Assembly: GCA_963730535.1 (NCBI GenBank)
Contig: CAVSRU010000005.1
Location: forward strand, 496,001 to 560,000
DNA: 64,000 nt
Direction of reading: 5' to 3'
Source: DASSUW01 sp963730535
GTDB lineage: Bacteria > Actinomycetota > Thermoleophilia > Solirubrobacterales > Solirubrobacteraceae
Shown here piece after piece: positions 34,410 to 43,617 of the stretch. Every line of letters starts with the position of its first letter. Position 1 is the stretch's first letter. The translations under genes were made by a program, and so were the position numbers. The notes under the pieces are model-generated. The model ran no database searches and was not told the DNA's origin. It saw only the letters and a list, made by a program, of their open reading frames with translations.

Positions 34410-36418
34410 CGGTGCACCACCACGTTCGCGTGCTCGTCGACCCGGGCTTCGAAGCCGGGGTGGACCGGGAGCGTGGAGCCGAACTCCTGGATCACCGCCG
34501 GGCCGGTGAGGGTGTCGCCCGCCCGCAGGCGGTCGCGCCGGTAGACCGGCGCGTCGTGCCGGCGCCCGCCGACGAACAGCGGACGGCTGCCGTCGAGCGC
34601 GCCGGAAGCATCGCCGTCGCCCGCCGCGAGCGGCTCGAGCGCGGGCCGGCGGATCGCGCCGACGCCGGTGACGCGCAGGTTGACCCACTCGACGACCTGC
34701 CCGGGGTCGTCGCGGTAGCAGTAGCCGTACGAGCGCTCGTGGGCGTCGTGGAAGGCGGCCTCGACCGCCTCGACGAAGCCGTCGCCGGCGGGCGGCGCCG
34801 CCACGCGGATCTCGAAGGCCTGCCCGAAGTAGCGCAGGTCGGCGGTACGGACCAAGGCGTCCACCTGGTGCTCCTGCCGCGCGAGCGCCTCGCGGGCCTC
34901 GTCCTCGAGCCGGGAGTACGCGCCCTCGAGCTCGTCGCGATCGAGCTGGTCGTGGCGGCGGACGAGCGTCTGGACGTGGTCGGTGCGCAGGTCGGTGGCC
35001 AGCAGCCCGAAGGCGCTCAGGTTCCCGGGGTCGCGCGGGACGAACACCGCGCGCAGCGAGAGGATGTCGATCAGCCGGCAGGCGCCGAGCGGGCCGGAGC
35101 CGCCGAAGGCGCAGAGGTCGAAGTCGCGCACGTCGAGCCCGCGCTTGACCGTGACCTGGCGGATCGCGTTCGCCTGGTTCCAGGCCGAGATCTCCAGCAC
35201 CCCGGCGGCGCATGCCTCCACGTCGAGGCCGACGGCCTGTGCGAGTGGCTCGTAGGCCGCCTGCGCGGCCTCGCGGTCGAGTGGGATCTCGCCGCCGAGC
35301 AGGTGCTCGGGGATGTGGCCGAGGAGCAGGAAGGCGTCAGTCGCCGTCGGCTCCGTGCCGCCCTGCGCGTAGCAGGCGGGCCCCGGGCTGGCTCCCGCCG
35401 AGCGCGGCCCGACCTTCAGCGTCCCCTCGGGCGACGCCCAGGCGATCGAGCCGCCGCCGGTGCCGACCGTGACGACGTCGACCATCGGCACCTTGACCGC
35501 GAAGCGGCCGACCGAGCCCTCGGTGGTGAGGGTCGGCTCCCCGCCCGCGATCACCGCCACGTCGGTCGACGTGCCGCCGCCGTCGAGCGTGATCACGTGC
35601 TCGAAGCCGGCCTCGCGCGCGACGAGCGCCGCGCCGAGCGTGCCGGCCGCCGGGCCGGAGAGGATCGTCGTGATCGGCTGGCGGTGCACCTCGCGGCCCG
35701 CGATCACGCCGCCGTTGCTCTTCATGATGTAGAACGGCAGACGGCCGAGGCGGTCGTGGATCGACCGCGCGTAGGCGGCCACGCGCGGCTTCACGAACGC
35801 GTCGACCAGCGTGGTCACCGCGCGCTCGTACTCGCGGTACTCGTTCAGCACGTCGGAGCTGAGCGAGACCGCGCAATCGGGGTGCTCCTCGGCGAGCACG
35901 TCGCGCATCCGCCGCTCGTGGACCGGGTTCATGTACGCGTGCAGGAAGCACACGCCGATGGACGTCACGCCCCTCTCGCGGAACCAGCGCGCGACGTCGC
36001 GGGCGCCGGCCTCGTCGAAGTCCGTGATCGCCGCGCCCGCCTGGTCGACGCGCTCGCGGACCTCGCGCACGAGGTGCAGCGGCACGATGCGGTCGGGCTT
36101 GACCCAGAAGTACGAGTTGCCGTAGCTGTCGGGGACGCTCTGGCGGCCGATCTCGAGCAGCGCGCGGAAGCCCTCGGTGGTGATCAGGCCGAGCCCGCCG
36201 AAGTCGTCCTCCAGCAGCGCGTTCGTCGCCACCGTCGTGCCGTGCGCGACGTCGCCGATCTCCTCCGCCCCCACCTTCTCGATCGCGCGCATGAACGCGG
36301 CCGCGGGGTCACTCGGCGACGACGGCACCTTCGTGCTGAAGACGTGCCCGTCCGGATCGACGGCCACCACGTCGGTGAACGTCCCGCCGGTGTCGATGCC
36401 GATGCGGACGCCCGTCAC
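34406..36418 (-). CDS. Hydantoinase A/oxoprolinase family protein
   Basis: 670 residues. The N-terminal Hydant_A_N/actin-like ATPase start is VRIGIDTGGTFTDVVAVDP. Phosphate and metal segments follow: HGTTVATNALLEDD, ITLDGGGTSTDVAVIAGGEP and VGTGGGSIAWASPEG. The C-terminus contains CAFGGSGPLGACRLIDIL. The family includes 5-oxoprolinase, N-methylhydantoinase and acetophenone carboxylase; the substrate cannot be chosen from sequence. GTG at 36418 overlaps the stop of the molybdenum hydroxylase large subunit (GTGA), which suggests the hydroxylated product of that enzyme is the substrate here. Confidence 0.92.
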   Translation of the reverse strand: MTGVRIGIDTGGTFTDVVAVDPDGHVFSTKVPSSPSDPAAAFMRAIEKVGAEEIGDVAHGTTVATNALLEDDFGGLGLITTEGFRALLEIGRQSVPDSYGNSYFWVKPDRIVPLHLVREVRERVDQAGAAITDFDEAGARDVARWFRERGVTSIGVCFLHAYMNPVHERRMRDVLAEEHPDCAVSLSSDVLNEYREYERAVTTLVDAFVKPRVAAYARSIHDRLGRLPFYIMKSNGGVIAGREVHRQPITTILSGPAAGTLGAALVAREAGFEHVITLDGGGTSTDVAVIAGGEPTLTTEGSVGRFAVKVPMVDVVTVGTGGGSIAWASPEGTLKVGPRSAGASPGPACYAQGGTEPTATDAFLLLGHIPEHLLGGEIPLDREAAQAAYEPLAQAVGLDVEACAAGVLEISAWNQANAIRQVTVKRGLDVRDFDLCAFGGSGPLGACRLIDILSLRAVFVPRDPGNLSAFGLLATDLRTDHVQTLVRRHDQLDRDELEGAYSRLEDEAREALARQEHQVDALVRTADLRYFGQAFEIRVAAPPAGDGFVEAVEAAFHDAHERSYGYCYRDDPGQVVEWVNLRVTGVGAIRRPALEPLAAGDGDASGALDGSRPLFVGGRRHDAPVYRRDRLRAGDTLTGPAVIQEFGSTLPVHPGFEARVDEHANVVVHR

Positions 36419-38775
36419 GAGTGCATGAGCGCGTGGAGCTGCGAGGGCGAGATCGGCATGCGGTCGATCGGCGTTCCCAGCGCGTCCGAGATCGCGTTGG
36501 CGATCGCGCCGGCGACGGGGATCGTCCCCGCCTCGCCGACCCCCTTGACGCCGAGCTCGTTGTTGGGCGACGGCGTCTCGGTGTGGTGCAGCTCGGGCTC
36601 GGGCACCTCGGTCGCGTAGGGCATCAGGAAGTCCATGAAGCTCGCGTTCAGCAGCTGGCCGTCCTCGTCGTAGGCGATCCGCTCGTACAGCGCCCCGCCG
36701 ATGCCCTGGGCGACGCCGCCGTAGACCTGGCCGTCGACGATCGTCGGGTTGATGATCGTCCCGCAGTCGTGCACGACCACGTAGCGCAGGATGCGCACGT
36801 CGCAGCGGTCGCGGTCGACCTCGACGACCGCGGCGTGCATCCCGTAGCCGAAGACGCCGGACTTGGGGCTGTAGTACTCGACCGCGTTGAGCCCGGGCGT
36901 GGTCCCGTCCGGGAGCGGGACGTCCTGCGACGCGTAGGCCTTGCGGGTGAGCAGCGCGGCGACCGCCGACTCCTCGCCGAACGCGTAGCGGAGCGGGTTG
37001 GCCATCGCGGCGAGCTGCCCGATGGGGATGCCGCTGGCGGGGGAGCCCTTGACGCGCACCGTCCCCTCGGCGAACTCGAGGTCCTCGGGGTCGGCCTCGA
37101 GCATCCGGGCGGCCAGCTCGGTCGCCTGCCGGCGGACCTCGCGCGTCGCCTTCTTGACCGCGTTGCCGGCCACGACGGCGGTGCGGCTGGCGAAGGTGCC
37201 GACGCCCCAGCCGAGCCGCCGCGTGTCCCCGGTGGTCACGCGGATGCGCTCGAGCGGGACCCCGAGGTCGTCGGCGGCGATCTGGGCGAAGATCGTCTCG
37301 TGGCCCTGGCCCTGGCTCGACATGCCGCTCGCCACGGTCACCGAGCCGTCCACCAGCACGTCGACCGCCGCTCCCTCGTACGGCCCGATCCCCGTCCCCT
37401 CGACGTAGCAGGCGATCCCGAGCCCGAGCGTCCTCCCCTCCGCGCGGGCCGCCTCCTTCTGCGCCGCGAAGCCGTCGTAGCCGACCTCGCGCAGGAGCAG
37501 CTCGAGGCCGCCCGGGTAGTCGCCCGAGTCGTACACCGTGGGGCCGCCGTCCTGGAACGAGACGCCGACGTCGTACGGGAACTCGTCCGGCTGGATGAGG
37601 TTGCGGCGCCTGATCTCGGCCCGGTCGAGGCCGAGCTCGGCGGCGGCGCGATCCATCACCCGCTCCATCACGAACGCGGCGTGCGGGCGCCCGGCGCCGC
37701 GGTACGGCGACGTCGGCACCGTGTTGGTGAAGATCGCCCTGAAGTCGTAGCGGTAGTTCTCGAGCTTGTACGGGCCGGGGAGCTGGGCGGCCGTGATGAT
37801 CGGGATGATCAGCCCGTACGGGCAGTAGGCGCCGCCGTCGTGCAGGAAGCTCGTCTTCAGGGCGACGATGCGGCCGTCCTCGTCCGCGCCGACCGTGACG
37901 TCGTGGATCTGGCGGCGCTCGTGGGTCGAGCCGATGAAGTGCTCCCGCCGGTCCTCCGTCCACTTGACGGGCATGCCGAGCCGGTGGGCGGCGAGCGGGA
38001 CGAGGACCTCCTCGGGATAGAACTGGATGACCTTGACCCCGAAGCCGCCGCCGACGTCGGGCGCCACGACGTGCACCTGCTCGAGGCTGAGGCCGAACAG
38101 CAGGCTCAGGCCGGCGCGGACGCCGGTGGGCGCCTGCGTCGAGTCGTAGACGAGCAGGCCGCCCTCCTCGTCGAAGCGGGCGACGATCGCGCGGCCTTCG
38201 AGCGGCATCGATGCGCTGCGCTCGATCACGAAGCGCCAGTCGAAGACGTGGTCGGCGCCGGCGAGCGCCGCGTCGACGTCGCCGTGCTCCTGCGAGACGG
38301 CGCCGATCACGTTGTCGGGGCGGTCGCCGTGCACGCGCGGCGCGTCCGGCTCGGCGGCGTCCTCGAGGTCGGCGGCCACCGGGAGCGGGTCGTAATCGAC
38401 GCGGATCGCCTCCACCGCGTCCTCGGCGATGTAGCGGTCGCGGGCGACCACCATCGCGATCGTCTCGCCGACGTAGCGCACCTCCTCGCGCGCGAGTGCG
38501 TACTGCGTGCGGGGGGCGACGATCGCCTCGTGCGGGATGATCAGCGGGAGCGGGTCCGCGAAGCGGCCCTCGAGGTCCTCGTACGTGTAGACCCCGTGGA
38601 CGCCGTCGACGTCGAGGGCGCCGGAGACGTCGATGTCGACGATCCGCGCGTGCGCGTACTCGGAGCGCAGGAACGCCGCGTGGGCGGCGTGGGGAGCGAA
38701 GTCGTCGGTGTAGCGGCCGTCGCCGGTCAGCAGCCGCCGGTCCTCCCGGCGCGCCACGCGCTCGCCGAACGTCAT
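36415..38775 (-). CDS. Molybdenum hydroxylase large subunit (xanthine dehydrogenase family, Mo-cofactor binding)
   Basis: 786 residues. Aldehyde oxidase/xanthine dehydrogenase a/b hammerhead domain at ~15-130 (VARREDRRLLTGDGRYTDDF), then the molybdopterin-binding part: APDVGGGFGVKVIQFYPEE, TSPYRGAGRPHAAFVMERVM and the catalytic glutamate in LGVKGVGEAGTIPVAG. The SPYRGAGRP segment differs from the AYRCSFR loop with the Se/Cu-ligating Cys of true CO dehydrogenase, so this is not a CO oxidiser. The likely role is hydroxylation of an N-heterocycle or aldehyde. ATG at 38775 overlaps the small-subunit stop. Confidence 0.93.
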   Translation of the reverse strand: MTFGERVARREDRRLLTGDGRYTDDFAPHAAHAAFLRSEYAHARIVDIDVSGALDVDGVHGVYTYEDLEGRFADPLPLIIPHEAIVAPRTQYALAREEVRYVGETIAMVVARDRYIAEDAVEAIRVDYDPLPVAADLEDAAEPDAPRVHGDRPDNVIGAVSQEHGDVDAALAGADHVFDWRFVIERSASMPLEGRAIVARFDEEGGLLVYDSTQAPTGVRAGLSLLFGLSLEQVHVVAPDVGGGFGVKVIQFYPEEVLVPLAAHRLGMPVKWTEDRREHFIGSTHERRQIHDVTVGADEDGRIVALKTSFLHDGGAYCPYGLIIPIITAAQLPGPYKLENYRYDFRAIFTNTVPTSPYRGAGRPHAAFVMERVMDRAAAELGLDRAEIRRRNLIQPDEFPYDVGVSFQDGGPTVYDSGDYPGGLELLLREVGYDGFAAQKEAARAEGRTLGLGIACYVEGTGIGPYEGAAVDVLVDGSVTVASGMSSQGQGHETIFAQIAADDLGVPLERIRVTTGDTRRLGWGVGTFASRTAVVAGNAVKKATREVRRQATELAARMLEADPEDLEFAEGTVRVKGSPASGIPIGQLAAMANPLRYAFGEESAVAALLTRKAYASQDVPLPDGTTPGLNAVEYYSPKSGVFGYGMHAAVVEVDRDRCDVRILRYVVVHDCGTIINPTIVDGQVYGGVAQGIGGALYERIAYDEDGQLLNASFMDFLMPYATEVPEPELHHTETPSPNNELGVKGVGEAGTIPVAGAIANAISDALGTPIDRMPISPSQLHALMHS

Positions 38776-39236
38776 GCTTCCTCCGCCGCCGCTCGTACTG
38801 CCCTGACGATTCCCACGTAGCCCGTGCAGCGACAGAGCTGCCCGCCGAGCGCGACGCGGATCTCGTCGTCGCTCATGCTCGCCGCTTGCTTGTAGACCGT
38901 CGACGCGAGCATCAGGAAGCCGGGCGTGCAGAACCCGCACTGGAGGCCGTGATGGCGGTGGAAGGCCTCTTGCAGCGGGTGCAGCGTGCCGTCCGCGTTC
39001 GCGAGGCCTTCGATGGTCTTGACCGCGCGGCCGTCTGCCTGGACAGCGAGCACGAGGCACGCCCGCACCGGCTCGTCGTCGAGCAGGACGGTGCAGCAGC
39101 CGCACACGCCGTGCTCGCAGCCGACGTGCGTCCCGGTCAGGCCGAGGTCCTGCCGGAGGAAGTCGGAGAGCAGCCGGCGCGGCTCGACCTCGACGTCGTG
39201 CCGGTCGCCGTTGACGGTGAGGGCGATCGCGATCAT
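38772..39236 (-). CDS. Molybdenum hydroxylase small subunit (two 2Fe-2S clusters)
   Basis: 154 residues. The N-terminal plant-ferredoxin-type cluster is ligated by THVGCEHGVCGCCTVLLDD and the following Cys; the C-terminal helical domain has QCGFCTPGFLMLAS and CRCTGYVGIVRAVR. It carries electrons from the Mo centre to the FAD subunit. It overlaps both neighbours by 4 nt (ATGA each side), so the three subunits should be made in equal amounts. Confidence 0.96.
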   Translation of the reverse strand: MIAIALTVNGDRHDVEVEPRRLLSDFLRQDLGLTGTHVGCEHGVCGCCTVLLDDEPVRACLVLAVQADGRAVKTIEGLANADGTLHPLQEAFHRHHGLQCGFCTPGFLMLASTVYKQAASMSDDEIRVALGGQLCRCTGYVGIVRAVRAAAEEA

Positions 39237-40045
39237 GCGAGCGCCCTCGCGGCGGCGCGCGCGCCGAGCACCGCTGCCAGGTGCCGGCGGTACGCGGAGG
39301 AGGCGTGCAGGTCATCGGTCATGTCGACGTCGGCAAGCGCCTCGCGGACGTCGTCCACCGTGACCGGGGCGGGCAGCGCGGTGCGCACCGCGAGCGGGCC
39401 GATCCCGAAGTGCACGAGCGTGACGCGATCGTCGCCGGCGACAGCGATCACCCCGCAGAGCGCGTAGTCGCCGTGGCGCTGCGCGAACTCCTCGACCGCG
39501 TAGCCGGTGCCGGGGCGCGCCGCCGGCAGCGTGACCTCCTCGACCCACTCACCCGGCCGCAGTGAGGTCTCGAGGGCGCCCAGGAAGAAGTCCTGCGCCG
39601 CAATCGTGCGGGCGCCGTCGGCGCCGCGCGCCCGCACCTCGCCGCCGAGCGCCAGCAGGAGCGCGGGGAGCTCGGCCGCCGGGTCGGCGTGGGCGATGCT
39701 CCCGACCACGGTCCCGCGGCTGCGGATCGCCGGATGCGCCGTGTAGGCGAGCGCCTCCTTCAGCGCGGGGGCGCGCACGGCGAGCTCAGGCCAGCGCTCG
39801 GCGGCCGCCTGCCGCACGAGCGGCCCGAAGCCGATCACGCCGTCCTCGAGCGCCGGCTCCGTGGGCTCGTCCTCCAGCCCGTTGATGTCGATCAGGTGGG
39901 CGGGCGCCGCCAGCCGCATGTTCATGATCGGCAGCAGGCTCTGGCCGCCGGCGAGCACCTTCGCGTCCTCGCCGAGCTCGGCGAGCAGTTGGTCGACCGC
40001 CGCTCTCGTCGAGGGGCGGTGATAGGCGAACGGAGGCGGCTTCAT
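39233..40045 (-). CDS. Molybdenum hydroxylase medium subunit (FAD binding)
   Basis: 270 residues. FAD motifs: VLAGGQSLLPIMNMRLA and IRSRGTVVGSIAHADPAAEL; the C-terminal CO_deh_flav_C part includes YAVEEFAQRHGDYALCGV. It starts MKPPPFAYHRPST at ATG 40045. It is the first gene of the operon (medium, small, large, hyuA, hyuB, GH32); a strong hairpin lies 43 bp upstream, marking the end of the preceding secreted-protein gene. Confidence 0.95.
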   Translation of the reverse strand: MKPPPFAYHRPSTRAAVDQLLAELGEDAKVLAGGQSLLPIMNMRLAAPAHLIDINGLEDEPTEPALEDGVIGFGPLVRQAAAERWPELAVRAPALKEALAYTAHPAIRSRGTVVGSIAHADPAAELPALLLALGGEVRARGADGARTIAAQDFFLGALETSLRPGEWVEEVTLPAARPGTGYAVEEFAQRHGDYALCGVIAVAGDDRVTLVHFGIGPLAVRTALPAPVTVDDVREALADVDMTDDLHASSAYRRHLAAVLGARAAARALA

Positions 40046-40087
40046 GGCCCGGGCCGGACCATATCCGTCGGCGCCCGTGTGAACCGA

Positions 40088-40119
40088 CGCGGGCGGGAGC
40101 TCGGTCGCCCCCGCCCGCG
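40088..40119 (-). terminator. Hairpin terminator after the PKD-domain gene
   Basis: CGCGGGCGGG (40088-40097) and CCCGCCCGCG (40110-40119) form a perfect 10-bp stem with a 12-nt loop, starting 8 nt after the stop of the gene at 40128. There is no T tract, as is common for hairpin terminators in high G+C actinobacteria. Confidence 0.55.
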
Positions 40120-40127
40120 GTGACGGG

Positions 40128-41666
40128 TCAGCGCACCTTGAACGTGCGCGCGGGGCGCTCGCCGTGGAAGCGCCCGTCGGGGAGGGCGCGCGGTCCGCGG
40201 GCCAGCGCCACGCCGGGGCGTGAGCTCGCCGTGGCGCGCCGGGCGGACGGCTTGCCGGTGAGCGTGATCTTCCGCTTGACGGTGATGCCCTTGCCGGCGA
40301 GCGGCTTGTACGTCGCCTTCAGCGTGTAGCGGCCCGCCTTGATGCCCCTGGGGAGCTTCAGGCGGTAGTCGGCGGTGCCGTCGGCGTCGAGCGTCACGCC
40401 GGCCCGGGCGACCACGCGCACGCCGCGGGCGAGCGAGAGCTGGACGCGGCCACGATCGTTCGCCGTGAGCTCCACCGGGATCCGCTTGGCGCGGGCCCGG
40501 GCCTTGCGCGGGGCGTCGAGGTCGAGCGACACGGGCCCGGCGCCCGCCGCGCCGCCGTTGTCGGCGGGCGGGGTCGTCGCGGCCGCGGTCACGGTGATGG
40601 CCCGCTTCGCGGTCGCGGGGTTGCCCGCCGCGTCGGTGACGGCCAGCGCCACCTCGTAGGTCCCCGGCCGGGTGTAGGTGTGCGTGACCGCGGCGCCGGT
40701 CCCGCCCCCGGTGTTGTCGCCCCACGTCCACTGGAGGGCGCCGGCGAGGCCTGACGTGGCGTCCGAGGCGGCGGCCGTCAGCGACACGAGTTCGCCGACC
40801 TTGACCGTGTCCGACGCCACCGCGATCGAGGCCGCCGGCGGCGTGCGGTCGAGCACGACGCCGTCGCAGCTCGGATCGGACAGGTTCGCCTTGTCCGCCG
40901 TGGAGCTCTGGTTGGAGCCGCTCGGGTTGTCCGGGATCGACGCGTCGGCGGCGATCACGCACGCCCACGCGTTCCCGTCCGGGATGGCGCCGTAGTCGGC
41001 CGTGCAGGCGAACGTCGTCGACTTGCCGCCGCTCCCGGGAACGGAGCAGGCCGTGTTGTGCCCGTAGATGTAGCCCGCGTTCTTGTCGCACACGCCCTGC
41101 GCCCCGCCGCCGACCTGGAAGCAGAGGAAGTTGGCGGGGAACGGGCCGGCGACGTCGTCCGAGAAGTCGACCCGCACCGGGACCTTGGCGTCGTTGACGA
41201 ACGCCGCGCCCGCCGCGAGCTGGAGGGCGGCCGTCGGCTTCGAGCGGTCGATCGTCGTGTACGCGCGCCGCCCGAGCTGCGTGCCCATCGAGCACGAGTT
41301 CGGGCCGTCGGGGAAGAACAGCGAGTCGTTCGGCCACGAGTACGAGCCCTGGGCGCAGATGCCGTACTGGCCCCCGTGCTGGAGCGTCGCCACCCCACTC
41401 CAGTTGGCCCAGCTCGAGCCGGCGTTGCCGTTCGGCTGGTTGATGGTCGGGGAGGTCCTGAGGACGTTGTTCTCGTAGTAGTCGTAGCGGACGTTGTAGG
41501 CGTCCGCGCCCGACGTCGCGGGCCACTCGAACCACTGGGTGTTCTGGGCGGAGTTCGTGAAGGCGGGCTCGCCCGTTCCGGCCGGCTGGACCTGAGCCGA
41601 CGCCGGCTCGGCCACCGCGGCGGCGCAGGCGACCGCGCCGAGACAAAGGATTGTGGTCAGTCGCAT
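40128..41666 (-). CDS. Secreted protein with PKD domain
   Basis: 512 residues. Signal peptide at ~1-25 (MRLTTILCLGAVACAAAVAE, then PASA before QVQ). Residues ~30-270 are a Trp/Cys-rich extracellular region of unknown family (FEWPATSGADAYNVRYDYYE, several paired cysteines). A PKD-like beta domain is at ~279-359 (LVSLTAAASDATSGLAG, then WTWGDNTGG and HTYTRPGTYEVALAVTD). A further beta domain at ~385-470 is followed by a basic C-terminal tail. A role in surface binding or adhesion is plausible; no catalytic site is seen. The ATG at 41666 is set by the signal peptide. Confidence 0.82.
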   Translation of the reverse strand: MRLTTILCLGAVACAAAVAEPASAQVQPAGTGEPAFTNSAQNTQWFEWPATSGADAYNVRYDYYENNVLRTSPTINQPNGNAGSSWANWSGVATLQHGGQYGICAQGSYSWPNDSLFFPDGPNSCSMGTQLGRRAYTTIDRSKPTAALQLAAGAAFVNDAKVPVRVDFSDDVAGPFPANFLCFQVGGGAQGVCDKNAGYIYGHNTACSVPGSGGKSTTFACTADYGAIPDGNAWACVIAADASIPDNPSGSNQSSTADKANLSDPSCDGVVLDRTPPAASIAVASDTVKVGELVSLTAAASDATSGLAGALQWTWGDNTGGGTGAAVTHTYTRPGTYEVALAVTDAAGNPATAKRAITVTAAATTPPADNGGAAGAGPVSLDLDAPRKARARAKRIPVELTANDRGRVQLSLARGVRVVARAGVTLDADGTADYRLKLPRGIKAGRYTLKATYKPLAGKGITVKRKITLTGKPSARRATASSRPGVALARGPRALPDGRFHGERPARTFKVR

Positions 41667-41788
41667 GGGCGGCGAAGCCTGCCCGCGTCATGACCCGACA
41701 ACATTGGTGCCGCCTCCCCGGAAATTGGCGGGTTATCCGCATCAAGTCCGGGCCGCCGTCAGCTAAGGACCTGCTCACCGGTACCGCC

Positions 41789-42763
41789 TCACCGCACGGT
41801 GATGACGACCTTCCCGCGGGCGTGCCCCTGCTCCAGGTAGCGGATGGCCTGCGGCGCCTCGGCCAGCGGAAACGCCCTGTCGACGACCGGCGCGAGCTTC
41901 CCTGCTTCGATGCGCTCCTTGAGGACGATCAGGTCCTCGTGGTTCTCGCGGGAGACGAACGTCGTCAGCGTCTGGCCGACGAGCCGGGACAGCAGGAGCG
42001 CCCGGACCTGGCGATCGGCGCCTCCGAGCCACCGGCCGTCGGTCTCGCCCCCAGTGATGACGACCGTCCCCTTCGAGGCGAGCGCCCGTCGCAGGCGTGA
42101 CAGCGAGGGGTTCCCGCCGATATCGACGATCACGTCGTAGCGCTGCTTGCCGTCGGCGAAATCGTCGAGCATGTAGTCGATGACGTGGTCGGCGCCGAGG
42201 GAACCCACCATGTCGACCTTCGCCGTGCTGCAGACGGCGGTGACTTCCGCCCCGTACCCCTTGGCCAGCTGCACGGCGTAGGTCCCGACGCCGCCCGACG
42301 CCCCGGTGATCAGGATCTTCTGTCCCGGCTGGACCTTCGCGTGGTCGCGCAGCGCCTGGAGGGCCGTGGTGCCCGAGATGGGCACCACGGCCGCCTGCTT
42401 GAAGGTCAGGTTCGCCGGCCTGGGCGCCAGCTTGTCCTCGGCGGCGCGCGCGTACTCGGCGAAGGTCCCCTTGCCGACGCCGAACACCTTGTCGCCCGGC
42501 TGGAACCGCGTGACCGCGGTGCCGACGGCCTCCACCACTCCGGCCACGTCCGCCCCCGGAACCGGGGTCTTGGGCGCGCGGAGCCCGTAGCCGGCGAGGC
42601 GTATCGGGTACGGCAACCCGGTCATGACGTGCCAGACGCCGCGATCCACGCCGGCGGCGTGAACCTGCACGAGCACCTCGTCGTCCGCGATCTCAGGCTC
42701 GTCGACGTCCCGCAGCTCCAGGCCGTCGGCTGACCCGTACGTGTCTTGGATGATCGCCTTCAA
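41789..42763 (-). CDS. Zinc-independent MDR oxidoreductase (quinone reductase-like)
   Basis: 324 residues. NADP Rossmann motif in ILITGASGGVGTYAVQLAKG; N-terminal GroES-like domain with VLVQVHAAGVDRGVWHVMTG and PGADVAGVVEAVGTAV. The zinc-binding Cys/His set of alcohol dehydrogenases is absent, so a quinone or enone reductase role is more likely. The first codon is TTG at 42763 (TTGAAGGCG), overlapping the MBL-fold stop as TTGA. It is the last gene of a three-gene operon behind a LuxR-type regulator. Confidence 0.88.
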   Translation of the reverse strand: MKAIIQDTYGSADGLELRDVDEPEIADDEVLVQVHAAGVDRGVWHVMTGLPYPIRLAGYGLRAPKTPVPGADVAGVVEAVGTAVTRFQPGDKVFGVGKGTFAEYARAAEDKLAPRPANLTFKQAAVVPISGTTALQALRDHAKVQPGQKILITGASGGVGTYAVQLAKGYGAEVTAVCSTAKVDMVGSLGADHVIDYMLDDFADGKQRYDVIVDIGGNPSLSRLRRALASKGTVVITGGETDGRWLGGADRQVRALLLSRLVGQTLTTFVSRENHEDLIVLKERIEAGKLAPVVDRAFPLAEAPQAIRYLEQGHARGKVVITVR

Positions 42764-43617
42764 GGTGTCGCAGTATGCGCCTCCCGGCCTCGGAGCGGCT
42801 CCTCGTGCGAGATCGGCACCTCGCCCGACTTGGAGATGTCGACCGGGGTCCCGATCGGCAGCCAGCGGATCGCCTCCCGGACCTCGTCCGGCGCTCGCGC
42901 GAACGCGCGCTCGACCGCCGTCCGGCCCTGCTTGAAATGGCTCCAGCCCTCATAGTGGACCGGAATCACCACGCGCGGCCGGACGATGCCGCACAGCTCG
43001 ACTGCATCGCGAGCGGTCATCGTGTAGCGCACCGGGCCGGTCACCGGGAACCGGACGCACCCGAGGTGGAGCAGGGCCGTGTGGACCCGGAGCCGGTCGC
43101 CGACCTCGCGAACGCCGTCATACAGCACCGTGTCGCCTGAGATCCAGAGCGCGCCGTCCTGGAGGCCGTCCCAGCGCAGCGCGAAGCCGATCACCTCTCC
43201 GAAGACGAAGCGGAGCGGCGCGGGCCCGTGCCGGCACGGCGTGGCCGTGATCTCGATCGCCGGCCGAGCGGCGTGCTCGAGCCGCGTGACCTGCCACGGC
43301 TCCAGCCCCCGGGTGGACCCCCCGAGCCGGCGGGCGCCCGCGGCCGTGGTGATGACCTCGCCGGCCAGCGGCAGCAGCTCCCGTCCGGCGGCGTCGAGGT
43401 TGTCGCCATGGTGGTCGTGGCTGAGCAGGATCGCGTCGACCGCGCCGATGTCGGCGGCCGCGACCGCCGGTCCGGTCAGCTTGCGCGACGCCCCGCCCCA
43501 GCCGAAGGAGTACCTCCGGCCGGGGCGGTCGAACGTCGGATCCGTGAGGATGCGCCATCCGGCCACCTCGATGAGCACGGTCGGCCCGCCGATGTGGGTG
43601 AGGCGCACCGGGGTCAC
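42760..43617 (-). CDS. MBL-fold metal-dependent hydrolase (UlaG-like)
   Basis: 285 residues. Starts VTPVRLTHIGGPTVLIEVAG. The metal site is ILLSHDHHGDNLDAAGRELL (H-D-H-H-G-D), followed by CRHGPAPLRF, WISGDTVLYDG and VIPVHYEGWSHF with further ligands. This UlaG/RomA-like group includes lactonases and phospholipid hydrolases; the substrate is unknown. GTG at 43617 overlaps the upstream hydrolase stop (GTGA). Confidence 0.88.
   Translation of the reverse strand: MTPVRLTHIGGPTVLIEVAGWRILTDPTFDRPGRRYSFGWGGASRKLTGPAVAAADIGAVDAILLSHDHHGDNLDAAGRELLPLAGEVITTAAGARRLGGSTRGLEPWQVTRLEHAARPAIEITATPCRHGPAPLRFVFGEVIGFALRWDGLQDGALWISGDTVLYDGVREVGDRLRVHTALLHLGCVRFPVTGPVRYTMTARDAVELCGIVRPRVVIPVHYEGWSHFKQGRTAVERAFARAPDEVREAIRWLPIGTPVDISKSGEVPISHEEPLRGREAHTATP

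Noticed and set aside
36421..38820. 799-codon plus-strand frame opposite the molybdenum hydroxylase large subunit
   Set aside because: Antisense to a fully conserved enzyme; the translation is low-complexity and shows no domain.
36415..40045. Carbon monoxide dehydrogenase (coxMSL)
   Set aside because: The large subunit lacks the AYRCSFR active-site loop, and hydantoinase genes follow; a generic molybdenum hydroxylase call is safer.
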